From: Symbiodinium natans
Taxonomy: Eukaryota; Sar; Dinophyceae; Suessiales; Symbiodiniaceae
Length of the DNA: 64,000 bases
Reading direction: 5' to 3'
NCBI GenBank assembly: GCA_905221605.1
Contig: CAJNDS010002835.1
Span: 1-64,000 of the forward strand
This document shows positions 1 to 9,831 of the stretch, piece after piece. The translations under genes were made by a program, and so were the position numbers. The stretch's first letter is position 1, and every line of letters begins with the position of its first letter. Under the pieces are notes generated by a model. That model was not told the origin of the DNA. It saw only the letters and a program-made list of their open reading frames with translations, and made no database searches.

Positions 1-829
1 TTCCTAGGGTGCTGTTGGTAGTAGGCGGAGAGTTTTTTGTCGTGCAGTGGCAGACTGGTAGTAAGAGTAGGCTGTCATGTTTTGTCAAGCAAGTGTGTTG
101 CCAGTACTGTTAGGGCATGTCTCCTAATGTCCTGGATCCAAGGTTAGATATTGGCAAAAGCAGAACAATGGGTGCATGCATGGTTTCTGACATTGCAGAG
201 CCGTCCATGTCAGGAGCAGAACAGAACATAAATGTGGTTGTGACATGTGACATGTAAATCCACTGGCTCCCCCCAAAGTCGCCCCGAAAGTGCATGAGAG
301 TGGTGAACAGAACTGTCAACTGGATGAATTTCTAACTCTGATTCAGGCTCTTGGGCACAAGTCTGTTGCTGGACTTTGACAAGCACTCACTTGTCAGAGT
401 CCAGAGTTCCGAGTGCCAGAAGGCATGGACCTCAGAGCATGTCACTTTGCAAGTAACTTCGTAACTTTGTAATCTTTTCAACACTGACGCAGAGTCTCCG
501 AACAGAAGGCACTGCATTTCTCTGCACTCCTGGGGTCTGTGCACTGGACTGTTCTCTGGACTCTGTGATTCTGGTCAGAGTTCTGAGTTACATGTCGCAA
601 CTCTGGTGTCACCATATGTCTGCCTGCTGTGACAAGGTGACAGCTGCATCCTTGCCGATGGTGTTCTTCTTCAAGGCTGGCACCCTCCAAGCTTTAAGAG
701 CAATCACTGCGAAAAACCTGGTGATCCATGCAAAGTGGACCAAGTGCCTTGATGTTTTTTCTTGTGAGGCTCCTTAATTAAGCTTGCTGTGGTGCACTGA
801 TGCAAATTCAACTACTGCTGTAGCAAATG
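1..829. other. non-coding stretch, left edge
   Basis: No reading frame here looks like protein on either strand; the short open frames are low-complexity by-products. The stretch contains several copies of the short GAGTCC/GGACTC-type motif that is scattered through the first 16 kb (for example near 395-410 and 555-585). Confidence 0.5.
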
Positions 830-1960
830 ACAGTCGGGGTGCTTCCATGTCGTGCTGCAGCAAATGGTAGTCAGGCTGCTTCTTTGTGGGCCCTCACTTA
901 GGCAAATGAGTGTCTGGGTAATCTTGCACTGCTAGAGCAGAGGGTCAGTGTGCTTCTTGCTTGTCGTGCCAAAGCAATTTTTTAATGACTGTAATATCTA
1001 ATGTAGTATTTAAGCAAGTTGTGTCTCGGGTTTCTTCTTGTGCTGGTCCATTTGACAATCGATGTGTCCCAATGCTTCTTCTGGAGTGTCAGGTAGTTTC
1101 TCGTCCTTCTGCTGTTTCAGCAACCCGATGAGTTTTCGGGGTGTTTCTTCTGTTCATTGGCTCTGACTCAATGGAGCGGTGCTCCTTCTGGCCCTTCAGC
1201 ACATGTGTCGACATGATTCTTGTGGCACATGAAACTATCATTCATGTGTGCCCGGGCACTTCTTCTGGTGCTTAGGCAAACGATGCCGGGGAGCCAGCTG
1301 TAGTGAATGTTGGGTCACTGCTACTTCTGGCGTTTTAGCACAGAGTCGGTTCCGAGGCCACTTCTTGCACTGAGTGCTTCCGGTGGTACAACTGAGTACA
1401 TGGACTGTCAGGGTGCTTCTTCTGGTCTGGTGTTTAAGCAAGAGTAGTGTCGGGCTGTTTCTTCTGGCGCTGAAGCACTGGAGTGTCAGGCCCTTTTTGT
1501 GTCAGTAAGGGCAGATGGGACTAGGTTGCTTCTTCTGCTGTTTCAGCAAATCTGGGTGCTTCTTCTGGTTGCGAGTGTAACCGTAGGTTTTTGTCGGGCA
1601 CTTAAGCTACATTCCGTGTCGGGGTGTTTCAACTGCTGCCTAAGCAGGATGACAGGTTGTTTCTCTGGCGCTTAAGCAAAAAGACTGTGGGGGTGTTTCT
1701 TGTGTGCTGTTCAAGCAATATGTGTGCCCAGGACATCATCTGGTGCTTAAGTAACATTAGTGTCAGACTCGGACAGAGCGCTGCTGCTTGAGTACCATGT
1801 CAAAGTTCCTGAAGCCGGGCCGTTGTTTTGTCTTGTGTCAGGTAGTGCGAGTCCGAGTGCTTCTCCTAGTGCTTAAGCAATGATGAGGGTCGGGCAGGGT
1901 GCTTCTTCTGTGTGTTTCTCATTGTTGTCAAGCCATGGAGAATCACAGTGCTTCATCTAC
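830..1960. repeat. degenerate minisatellite, about 45-60 bp period
   Basis: A recurring phrase of the form GTGCTTCTTCTGGTGCTTAA followed by GCAA and a short GTGTCGGG-like spacer appears at roughly 840, 1070, 1250, 1410, 1460, 1530, 1655, 1690, 1855 and 1900. Copies differ by substitutions and small indels, so this is an old, diverged tandem array. No coding frame is maintained through it. Confidence 0.6.
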
Positions 1961-2187
1961 TAGGTGCCTGAAGTGAGTCAGATAATTTGAGGGGTCTTAA
2001 GGGCACTCACTGTCATTGCAAGTCACTTACCCCACATCAGTGAGGCTGAGGCTCACTTGAAGTCACTCTGTCTGTGCCCCTCCATCCCAGTGACAGGCCA
2101 GCATGAGCCACCTTAAGCCACCTCAACACCTGTCACCTGTGAGTCTGTCATGTGCCTTCCCCATGTCTGTGAGTTGAGTTATCAGAG

Positions 2188-2614
2188 TAGCTAGAGGCCG
2201 GAAGGAAAACCGAAAGCTTAAATTTAGAAAAAAAATTCGGTCCGAAGCCCCCCCGGTTTTAAAAAGTTAGTGGCTCCCCGAATCTTAGTGCCAAGAGTTG
2301 GGCTTCGCCGGCGGACCCCCGAGACTTGGCACTAGCCAGGGTGGCCAGTGCCTTTTGTCACATCTTCCAAGTATGAAGCTGCCAAGTCTCAGGCCCCGTC
2401 GGCCGAGGCCTGAGACTTGGCAGCTTCATACTTGGAAGATGTGACAAAAGGCACTGGCCACCCTGGCTAGTGCCAAGTCTCGGGGGTCCGCCGGCGAAGC
2501 CCAACTCTTGGCACTAAGATTCGGGGAGCCACTAACTTTTTAAAACCGGGGGGGCTCCGGACAGAATTTTTTTTTCAATTTAAGCTTTCGGTTTTCCTTC
2601 CGGCCTCTAGCTAC
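2188..2614. repeat. 427-bp near-perfect palindrome
   Basis: The arms are about 2188-2395 and 2407-2614, separated by an 11-base centre (2396-2406). Pairing is symmetric about position 2401: the sequence from GTAGCTAGAGGCCGG at 2188 reappears as its complement ending at 2614. Only a few mismatches occur, around the A/T runs near 2228 and 2568. The arms contain no ORF. It could be a foldback or hairpin transposable element, or a recent head-to-head duplication. Bases 2615-2760 continue with GA/TT-rich sequence sharing the CTCCGGAC phrase with the right arm. Confidence 0.9.
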
Positions 2615-3059
2615 TCCGGGGGCTCCGGACGGAAAGGTTTTAAGTTTTAAGTTTTCCTGTTTTGGGTTCTTTACCTTCAAGACTGTAGGCAGCTCCAGAC
2701 CACTAGCTTCAAGCCCAGTAGCTTTCAGCCTGTGGCCCTCTGAAGCCACAGTGGTGTGAGGCCTTCTAATCTGGACTCTGGCCCTTGTACTCTGTACTCT
2801 GCGGGGGCTGACTTGAGCATTCAGGGTTTTTTTCTAAGCATTTTTTGGGTCGAAGTTTGAGTCAGACCCATTCAATTGCACAGGAACTGAGACGATCAGG
2901 GTGATTGCTACGATTGGCCTCTGCCTCAGCTAAGAAGCCTGATCGAGTTTTGGCAAGTTATCGTTGCAGTCTTCAGATTCACCAAACCATGCACTTGCAT
3001 GCTGCAGTTCTTTGTGACTCGAGTCCTGAAGTCCCGAGTCCCAGAGTGCCTACCTACCC
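2615..3059. other. spacer upstream of the first gene
   Basis: No convincing coding sequence. It contains GGACTC/GAGTCC motif copies near 2771 and a cluster at 3017-3047 directly before the ATG of the next gene. No TATA-like element stands out, as is usual for dinoflagellates. Confidence 0.4.
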
Positions 3060-3177
3060 ATGCTCTCGAAGGAAGCGAAACAGAGCATTGCCAAGCTACA
3101 GTCTTGGCTAGAGGATACATTTGGTGGCTCCGGTGACCCAGAGCAACCTGATGCCGTGGAGATCTGTGCTATCCTCA
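3060..3177 (+). CDS. unknown seven-exon gene, exon 1
   Basis: The exon opens with ATG at 3060 and encodes a helical, charged N-terminus (MLSKEAKQSIAKLQSWLED). The frame runs on into hydrophobic, intron-like residues. A GT donor at 3178 joins, in phase 1, to an AG acceptor ending at 3274. The junction restores a continuous frame (AILS joined to DYLQEHFG). I recognise no family. An upstream exon is possible but none is visible. Confidence 0.6.
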
Positions 3178-3274
3178 GTAATTCATCATCTAGTCCATTG
3201 TGTGCCCTTCTTGTGTCCCTCTTGACCCTGCCCCCGTGGCCTTTTATACTTCTGAGACTCGAAGAAGCAACGAG

Positions 3275-4114
3275 GTGACTACTTGCAAGAACATTTTGGC
3301 GCCGATCCGACTGCCTTGAAGAATGTCTTCCTGACAGTTCAGAGGCGACTACACACTATCGACCCATCCTGGATCTTCAAAGCACGACAGGCTGAAGACC
3401 GGGTGCCGATGGTAGAAGCAGATGTGACACAGGAGCTTGTCCTCATGCCTTGGCATTTGAGCTTCCTTCCACAACACTCACAGAAAGGCAAGAGCAAGAT
3501 GGTGAATGTCCTTCGTTGTGCCACAGATTTCTTGGAGAAATCGTACGACAGTATGAACAACCCCATCCAGCTTTGGATCCCACCTACTATGCCCGCAGCA
3601 GGTGAGCTCTTGCCAGACTTCAGCCTAGGTCATTGCATTGGCTTCACAAAGAGTCTGGCGATGAAAGCTATTTTGCTGGCATGTTCTGAAGCTGCCTTGA
3701 CTGATACAGAACTTCAGTCGATTCAGACACAATTGCAGGCGTTGTTCGGCTTCAGGGCGACAGTGCGCACGACAGGGAATGCCAAGTTCGATAGATTCCG
3801 CGCGCTCCAGGACAAATTTGCTGAAGCTGCAAGGCCAAGGCCAGATCCCATTCAAGTATCCACATTGCTCATGGCACAAGCAAAGGATGAGGGTCTTGTG
3901 TGGACCGAGTGTGCTTCTGCAATGATTCAAGAGTTCAATGGAGGGTCATCGAACGAAGCAAAGAGGCTTTCCGAAATGGAAGCCAGTTTGGTGACAATCT
4001 ATCCCACCTTGAGCAAAGACACACAAGAACTCATCGATTACCACTGGCAGCTGTACCCGCCACAGAGATCTGCCATTCCCTACAAGGCCGTAGCCGTCGA
4101 TGTTTTCTTCGCAG
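3275..4114 (+). CDS. unknown seven-exon gene, exon 2
   Basis: A 280-codon open exon of normal, complex composition, mostly alpha-helical in character (for example KSLAMKAILLACSEAALTDT). No catalytic motif or signal peptide is visible. The proposed 3' junction has a GC donor at 4115 and a CAG acceptor ending at 4200. Both sides read CAG then G, and splicing gives VFFAGAKLKTG in frame. Within the gene, this and the following exons are separated by introns of about 50-100 bp. Confidence 0.7.
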
Positions 4115-4200
4115 GCCGGTATTTTGATTGTGTCATTCTTCAGAACACATTTTGTTAAGATTCATGTCTTTTCAGCAGAAATCAAGTTATGCTTTCTCAG

Positions 4201-4592
4201 GTGCAAAGTTGAAGACTGGAGTGAAGTCGGATCTCTGGCAAAGCATCCTGCAGGCCGACAATCGCAAGAGGCATTGGTACATCCGCAGGAAAGTGCAGAT
4301 GTTTCTCTTCAAGCTACAAGATGCAAGACGACTGAGAAAGAAGATCAACTTGACCACTGGTGCCTCTGCTTTGCGTGACCAGAAGGATCCGGAGTCAGCC
4401 TGGGGAATTTCCGCGATTTTTGCACACTTCTTGCCCGAAATGCAGAAGCTGGTCACCCCGACGCAGCTGGAAACATTGCAGGTCAAGTTTGCTCGGGGCT
4501 ACCTCGATGCGGAGCTTCTGGAGAAGTTCCGAGTCATGACCCCCAAATTGCAAGTGCAAAACTTCCGCTTTTTGGCAGATGTTGGTGTCAAG
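4201..4592 (+). CDS. unknown seven-exon gene, exon 3
   Basis: The exon is basic and helical, with RKKINLTTG and an RHWYIRRKVQMFLFKLQ stretch that could bind nucleic acid or pack in a helical bundle; that is inference from composition. The 3' end is uncertain. A phase-0 donor is needed to meet the next exon, and either 4580 (GT donor) or 4592 (GC donor) would fit. The frame reaches a stop at about 4632 if unspliced. Confidence 0.6.
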
Positions 4593-4675
4593 GCAGGACA
4601 CGACCATCATGTTGTAGGAGAGACCCAATGCTAGAACCATGGAGTGACTGGGACAGCTGCCTAATCTTTGCTCAG

Positions 4676-5164
4676 GTGCTGGCCTCAGTCTCGCAGTCCC
4701 AGAATTCCGAGTCCGAGGCTGACCTGCAGTTGCAGAAGGCAGAGTTCGCAAAGGCAACTGCGAAAGTGAAAAAGGAGGTCATGCAGTGGAACTCTTACCA
4801 GGAGAAAAAAGATGAGTTTCAACGAACTGGAGTGACAATTCAGGCGGAGATCGCTGACAAGGAGAAAGACAGACAGCGAAAGGCCGTGGAGAATTGCCAG
4901 GACGAGCTCTATCCCATTCGGGAAGTTCTGGAGCTTCCACATGGAATGACTTTTGCTGAGGCGTCCCTGCAAAAGTTCAAGGATGAGCACAGAATCCCGG
5001 ATGACAGCATGTACCGTGTCTTTTGGATGAACCCCACTGTGCTCGGGTACGACGCAGTTCGAGGTTGTGAGATTGCTGTCGCATCAGTGGCAACAGCTGT
5101 GGCAGAGGACCCCCACAAAAGCATTATCATTGTGGCTGCTCCGACGTGTGGGGGTCGGGGGAAT
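4676..5164 (+). CDS. unknown seven-exon gene, exon 4 (coiled coil)
   Basis: The exon starts after the CAG ending at 4675. The first half is a K/E/Q-rich coiled-coil-like segment (LQLQKAEFAKATAKVKKEV and following). The second half is a globular stretch ending near IIIVAAPTCGGRGN. The last phrase resembles a nucleotide-binding loop only loosely (no GxxxxGK), so I do not call an NTPase. The donor is probably GA at 5165, as the acceptor side also starts with GAG. Codons 4692-4710 contain a GAGTCC-motif copy read as SQNSESE. Confidence 0.6.
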
Positions 5165-5238
5165 GAGCTTCGGCGTGCAATCATAATCCACAAATTGCCT
5201 TGTTTTACATTCTTTCTGGTAGACTTTATGCATCTCAG

Positions 5239-6447
5239 GAGTACACAGAGTCCAGTGTTCTCGAAGCCACAGAGAAGATCAAAGCATTTCTCAATGTACC
5301 AGAGCATCGACTCATTGTCCGAGAGTGTCTTCTGGCATTTGATCAAAATTCCATTCCTCCACAATCTCAGCGGCCTGGCTTCCACAAGTTCTTCGTGGCA
5401 ATCTCAGATTTGTCCAACAAAGAAGGGCAACTTTTCAGCCACTTTGCACAGAGCAGTTTGTGGAAAAGGCAGATGCTGCCAATAGTTATCAAGAACACGG
5501 TGACCCCAGTGCCCATGTTGGCCATCAAGTCCATGGTTGACCCTCGTCGGGGATTCTCCTCATCAATGGCAACATCAGACACATCCAACAAGCCTGCTCG
5601 GAGAAAGCAGTGGATTGCTGGCTACCCAGTGCCCGCAGCCTTCCATGATGCATTGTGGCAAGGCATGAGGGCCCCAGACAATGCAGGTGCCGCTTGGATC
5701 GATGTGTTTGCCTATGACCACTCACTGCCCGAAGCTCTGATGCGCCGACGTGCAAGCCCTTCACTTCCTGCTCCCCAGACCATTTACGTGGGCATTGTGT
5801 GGGCAGACTGCAACAGCCGGGACTGTGCACACAAGGAAAAAGGCACTGCTGTGGATCCCAGAGTCCAGAATGCCAAGATTGCGAAGTGGTTGCAGTCTGC
5901 AATTCGACGAAAACTGCAGAGCTTGGCACAGGAGAAGGTCATCTCAATCAAGGACTGGGTGCCCCTGAGCCCGTGGAAGGACACACGTGACCCTCCTGTT
6001 CTCGTGGAGAAAGACTTCGTGGCTCTTTTCCCTGGTGCTGCACAGAACCTGCCCTTGCGAGAAACCTTTCTCAACGACATCGAGGACAAGCTCAAGGATG
6101 AGGACCTCAAGAAGCAGTGGATGACTTTCGTCCAGGAGCACAATGACGCCTGGAACAAGAGTGGCAAGCCACACGTGAACTCTGGCGAGAAGCGTGGTTG
6201 CGAGGGTGACAGCAATCCCAGTCCAGGCAAAAAAGCCAGAGTCCTGACTCCAGAGTCCGAGAGTCCCCAGACACTGGAAGCTCTGACAACATCCGAGGGT
6301 CCCATCTGCCAGATTGACAGCCTGGACGCCAACTGCACGGTCATCTTCACGAACAAGGGTCACATCTGGGTGCACGCAAAGAAGGATGTGGAGCTGGATT
6401 CAAAGTTCCCTTTGGCATTGGCATATGGCAAGTTCAAAGTCAACGAG
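5239..6447 (+). CDS. unknown seven-exon gene, exon 5
   Basis: The largest exon, 403 codons. It includes a globular part with YVGIVWADCNSRDC, then a polar, basic stretch (NPSPGKKARVLTPESESP) that could serve as a nuclear localisation signal, then a beta-rich tail ending KFKVNE. A GA donor at 6448 and an AG ending at 6519 both follow GAG, giving an in-frame phase-0 join (KVNE to ATAAAKE). A GAGTCC motif near 6240-6270 lies inside the coding sequence. Family unknown. Confidence 0.7.
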
Positions 6448-6519
6448 GACAGGTTCTTCTGATTTTTCTGGGACTCAGAGTCTTGGAGTCTTTTTTGTGA
6501 TCCGTGACTCTGACAGGAG

Positions 6520-6762
6520 GCAACTGCTGCGGCGAAGGAGACGGACAAGGGCAACATGCAGATTGGCTTCTCTTCAGACACAATCATGGCTGGAGTTCGC
6601 AACAACTCCGACAACAAACCAGAGGGTTCCCCAGTCCAGACACTGCGATCCTGGCTGCTTGCAATGGAAGCCAAGAACATGGATGTGAAGAACATAGAGT
6701 TTGCTTGTCACTCTCTGAACCCCAAGATTGTCAAGGAGCTTTGTGTTGTCATGGAAAAAACT
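6520..6762 (+). CDS. unknown seven-exon gene, exon 6
   Basis: It begins ATAAAKETDKGN and continues through SPVQTLRSWLLAMEAKNMD. The frame stays open to a stop at about 6787. A GT donor after 6762 (VVMEKT) gives a phase-0 join to the next exon, but the exact end is not secure. Confidence 0.55.
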
Positions 6763-6814
6763 GTGCCTGAGTTTTGCTTCCTGAACTGAACCCCCAAATA
6801 GCCCCTGCGCACAG

Positions 6815-7132
6815 GATGATGCTGGGGACGCCAAGGAGCGTGTGTTTGAAGTGAAACAGTCCGAAGCTTGCATTTTCGTTCCAAGCCCGACACCCCGCAA
6901 ATTGGGCAACAAGCGGTCGCACCCTGACTGGGACGATGTGGGCAGTGTAGCAATCTTTTCTGCAGAAGGAGGTTGGAAGGATGGTGTGCAGTCCAAAGGC
7001 TTGGTGTCTCTGGTTCAGAGGTGGGTGCTCAATGATGGCGACCAGGGGTTGATGTGCAACCCAGAAAAGCCAGGAATCTATCTCACCGGGCCCATCCAAG
7101 TCCAGGCCAACCACCTTGTGCGTCTCACATGA
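6815..7132 (+). CDS. unknown seven-exon gene, last exon
   Basis: It starts after CACAG (6810-6814) and encodes DDAGDAKERVFEVKQSE through to GPIQVQANHLVRLT, ending with TGA at 7130-7132. The composition is beta-rich with a tryptophan repeat (GGWKDG, QRWVLNDGD). Together the seven exons give roughly 1,200 residues. I know no family with this order. The position just ahead of a transposase-like gene suggests it may belong to a mobile unit. Confidence 0.6.
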   Translation, partial: DDAGDAKERVFEVKQSEACIFVPSPTPRKLGNKRSHPDWDDVGSVAIFSAEGGWKDGVQSKGLVSLVQRWVLNDGDQGLMCNPEKPGIYLTGPIQVQANHLVRLT

Positions 7133-7393
7133 AGTCAGGTCACTCTCTCAATGAGTTTGGCTCTCAACACCATTTTGGCCTGGAGCTCTGTTTCCGATTC
7201 TGGATTCCAGAGTCCCAGAATTCAGTGTTGACAGTCTTAGCTTCGAGCAACCGTCGTGCTGCCATGCAAAAAAAAGGTCATTCTTGAGTGCTGTTCCGGA
7301 AGCCCTGTGATCCATTGTTGCACAACATGCATTGGCAGATGCTCACACCATGCAGCCATTTCTTCTGCTGAGCCCTGTGATCCATTGTTGCAC

Positions 7394-8335
7394 ATGGCAT
7401 TTGCTGGTCGTGCTCTTGGCCGAAACATGTCAGATGGCTCTGAGAACTCGGACTGGTATGAGGCTTGTTCAAAGCCCATCACTGAGTCCCAGAGTAGCAG
7501 AGTCCCAGCTCCAGTCAGCTTGGCTCAGCCCACTGCTCTGCCCCGTACTTCTGCGGACAGTGAAGGGCTTGCGAAAAAAAGGAAGACAGATGCTCACACC
7601 AGTGCCTGGAAAGATTGGAAGACTCCAACCCTTGGACGCGAAGCACCGACGAAAGTCTCCACACAGGAAGGGAAGGCGGGCCAAGGCATGCTGCAGAAGC
7701 AAGCCCTTGCAGCATCTATGGCTGCACAGAAGGCTGCAGCTGCTGCAGAAGCCTCCATCAAGCTCGCAAGCTTGGCCAGCCAGCAGCTTGAGAAGGCAAG
7801 TGAGGCCAGTAAGAAAAGCCAGCTGACACTCGCCAAAGCTCAGAAGCCGGACCCAAAGCTTCAAACTCCGACGACGAACAAGTCTGCCGAGGCGCAGCAG
7901 ACACTGCCCGTCGCGAACACTGCCAACTCGGAGGACCAAGATCCAGACACTGTGACTGTGGATGCCGAGGATGGAGTGACTGGTGGTGAGCCGGCTGCAA
8001 GTGGCAAGAAAAGAGCTCCACGTGGCACGATGGACACATTTGCTGGTCGGACACCACCGAAAGGCGAAGAGAAAGCCGCCACCTTCTTCATGAAGAGGCG
8101 CCTCTTTGAAGAGACAAGGGAGGAGCTTCAGAAGAAGTTCCCGGGAAAGAAGATCACCAGTGGAAAATCCAACAACCAGGAGACCTACTGGAAGCACGTG
8201 AAGATCCACATCGACAAGAAGAGCAAGCAGAAGAAGGGCAAAATGTCACAGGTGGAAATTCGCGAAGCCATCAAGGAGGCTGCACAGCTCTGGAAGGGTG
8301 TTGTCAGCAAGGAGCTCGAAGCCATCCACAAGTGA
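7394..8335 (+). CDS. Ala/Lys-rich protein with basic C-terminal domain
   Basis: The frame is open from 7256. I prefer the ATG at 7394 (MAFAGRALGRNMSDGSE), because the bases before it are a short tandem duplication (the phrase AGCCCTGTGATCCATTGTTG occurs at about 7302 and 7371). The middle is an alanine-rich coiled-coil-like helix (about 7690-7830). The C-terminal third is a compact basic domain: TFAGRTPPKGEEKAATFFMK, then a helix with KKFPGKKITSGKSN, then KSKQKKGKM and a closing helix to TGA at 8335. This looks like a DNA/RNA-binding module, which is inference. The phrase FAGR occurs at both the N-terminus and the basic domain. Confidence 0.65.
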   Translation: MAFAGRALGRNMSDGSENSDWYEACSKPITESQSSRVPAPVSLAQPTALPRTSADSEGLAKKRKTDAHTSAWKDWKTPTLGREAPTKVSTQEGKAGQGMLQKQALAASMAAQKAAAAAEASIKLASLASQQLEKASEASKKSQLTLAKAQKPDPKLQTPTTNKSAEAQQTLPVANTANSEDQDPDTVTVDAEDGVTGGEPAASGKKRAPRGTMDTFAGRTPPKGEEKAATFFMKRRLFEETREELQKKFPGKKITSGKSNNQETYWKHVKIHIDKKSKQKKGKMSQVEIREAIKEAAQLWKGVVSKELEAIHK

Positions 8336-8637
8336 GAGATGCTGGCACAGACTCCATGTTTTGCAAGGGGCTGTCTGCAAAAGACAGAGTCCCGAGTTCC
8401 GTCTTCTGAGTGTCCAGAGAGTCCCGAGTGCTGAGTTCTGATTTTCAGCTGTAGCTGTGCACATCTCTCGGCACCATCGATGATTGTTGCTGCCTGAGAA
8501 AACATGTGTCACTGCATTTCTCACTGTCATGGATCCTGGATCATTGTTGACATGTGACTTCCTTGCTTGTTTGCACACTTGGCTGCTTGAGGCACAACAA
8601 CACATCCCCGAGCAGTTTTTTGGCTTGCAAGGGAATC

Positions 8638-9754
8638 ATGGCACACAGTTGGCTTTCCCCGACACCTTCAGGCAGGCCTTCCAGCCTGGCTAGCCATAGC
8701 TATTCATGGCAAGCTGTACAAGTTCAAGAGGAGCGAACTGAGAGCACAAGTGCGACAGAACCAAGCTGGCTGACACCTTCTTGCAGCCGGTCTTCAAGAG
8801 CACCCTCTGCAGAGTCCAGAGTCCCGACTTCGGAGACTGGAAGTGTGGCTCACAAAAGGCAGCGACTGGATTTACATAGTGAGAAAAAGATCCCCGTGTG
8901 GACAACACCCAGTGTTGAAGGTGTTGAAAGGAAGCAACACCATGAGGAGCAACACTCAGCTTGCCCAGAGGCTCACCTTACCCTGGCTATGGCAATATTG
9001 GCTGCTGGTGATGCAGATGCATCTGCATCAGACAGACACAAGTGCAATGCAAACCACGTCTCAAAGATTGTGAATGGCCTGTGTCCGTATGGCAGAGGCA
9101 AGTCCGGACAATGCACTGTTTGTGAGCCTGGCTTGTCTGTCGACGATGTGCTATGTTTCCGCAAAGTTTTTGATGGCATGGGTGTTTCAAGGCGCGCTGC
9201 ATTGCTGAGCAATGTGTATTCTCAAGCCCAAAATGGCACAGAGGGCCAGACTCGCTGCAAATGGTTTTTCCTGGGGAAACGATGCTGTGAGAAACGACTG
9301 CATGCCATGCTAGAGATGTCACCCAGCACCTACATGAAGCTTCTGAAGGGACAATCCTTTGATGGTCGCAGCCACAATGGAAGGGCCGTGACTGAAGTCA
9401 GTGCATCAGTCGACCAGTTCTTCCTGGAGATGTACCATTCGGCAGCGGAGTACCTTCCAGAGGACACAGCTTGTCATTTGGAAGATGTGGACTGGACAGT
9501 GGCACAAGAAGAATTGCAGCTAGGCAGAGTCACAGAGTTCCCGACTCCTGAGCAAAATTTGACACTGCTGGGGTGGGATCCTGAGAAGTCAGAATTGCAG
9601 ACAGCCATCCAGGCTGCCTCAGGGGCCAGCATGCCAAAAAAGTATGTCCAGCACAAGAAAGCTGTGGACAGGCTTTACCTGGCATGGAGGACAGTGCGGA
9701 TGCCAGAGTCCCAGAGTGCTTGCTGGAGCACATTCTGGAAAAAGTGGCATGACC
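8638..9754 (+). CDS. DUF7869-type (transposase-like) protein, exon 1
   Basis: The first 110 codons are low-complexity, with serine-rich stretches and a GAGTCC-motif copy read as AESRVPTSETGS. A cysteine-containing region follows (GLCPYGRGKSGQCTVC; TRCKWFFLGKRCCEKRLHAM). This matches the 'FxLxGxxVCxxAF' layout found N-terminal to the core in DUF7869 proteins. The exon ends HLYLAWRTVRM... to CWSTFWKKWHD, a phrase that in that family precedes the CxxC and catalytic region. A GT donor at 9755 (phase 1) fits the AG acceptor at 9831. The start codon is a guess; 8554 is the earliest. Confidence 0.7.
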
Positions 9755-9831
9755 GTGCCTTGTCTTTATCAATTTCTTTGTCTTTCTGTGTTTGAGACTG
9801 TTTGCTTCTGTGACTTGCTTCGACGACTAAG

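Noticed and set aside
5090-5164. Possible P-loop NTPase in IIIVAAPTCGGRGN
   Set aside because: It lacks the GK(S/T) end of a Walker A motif and no Walker B partner was found.
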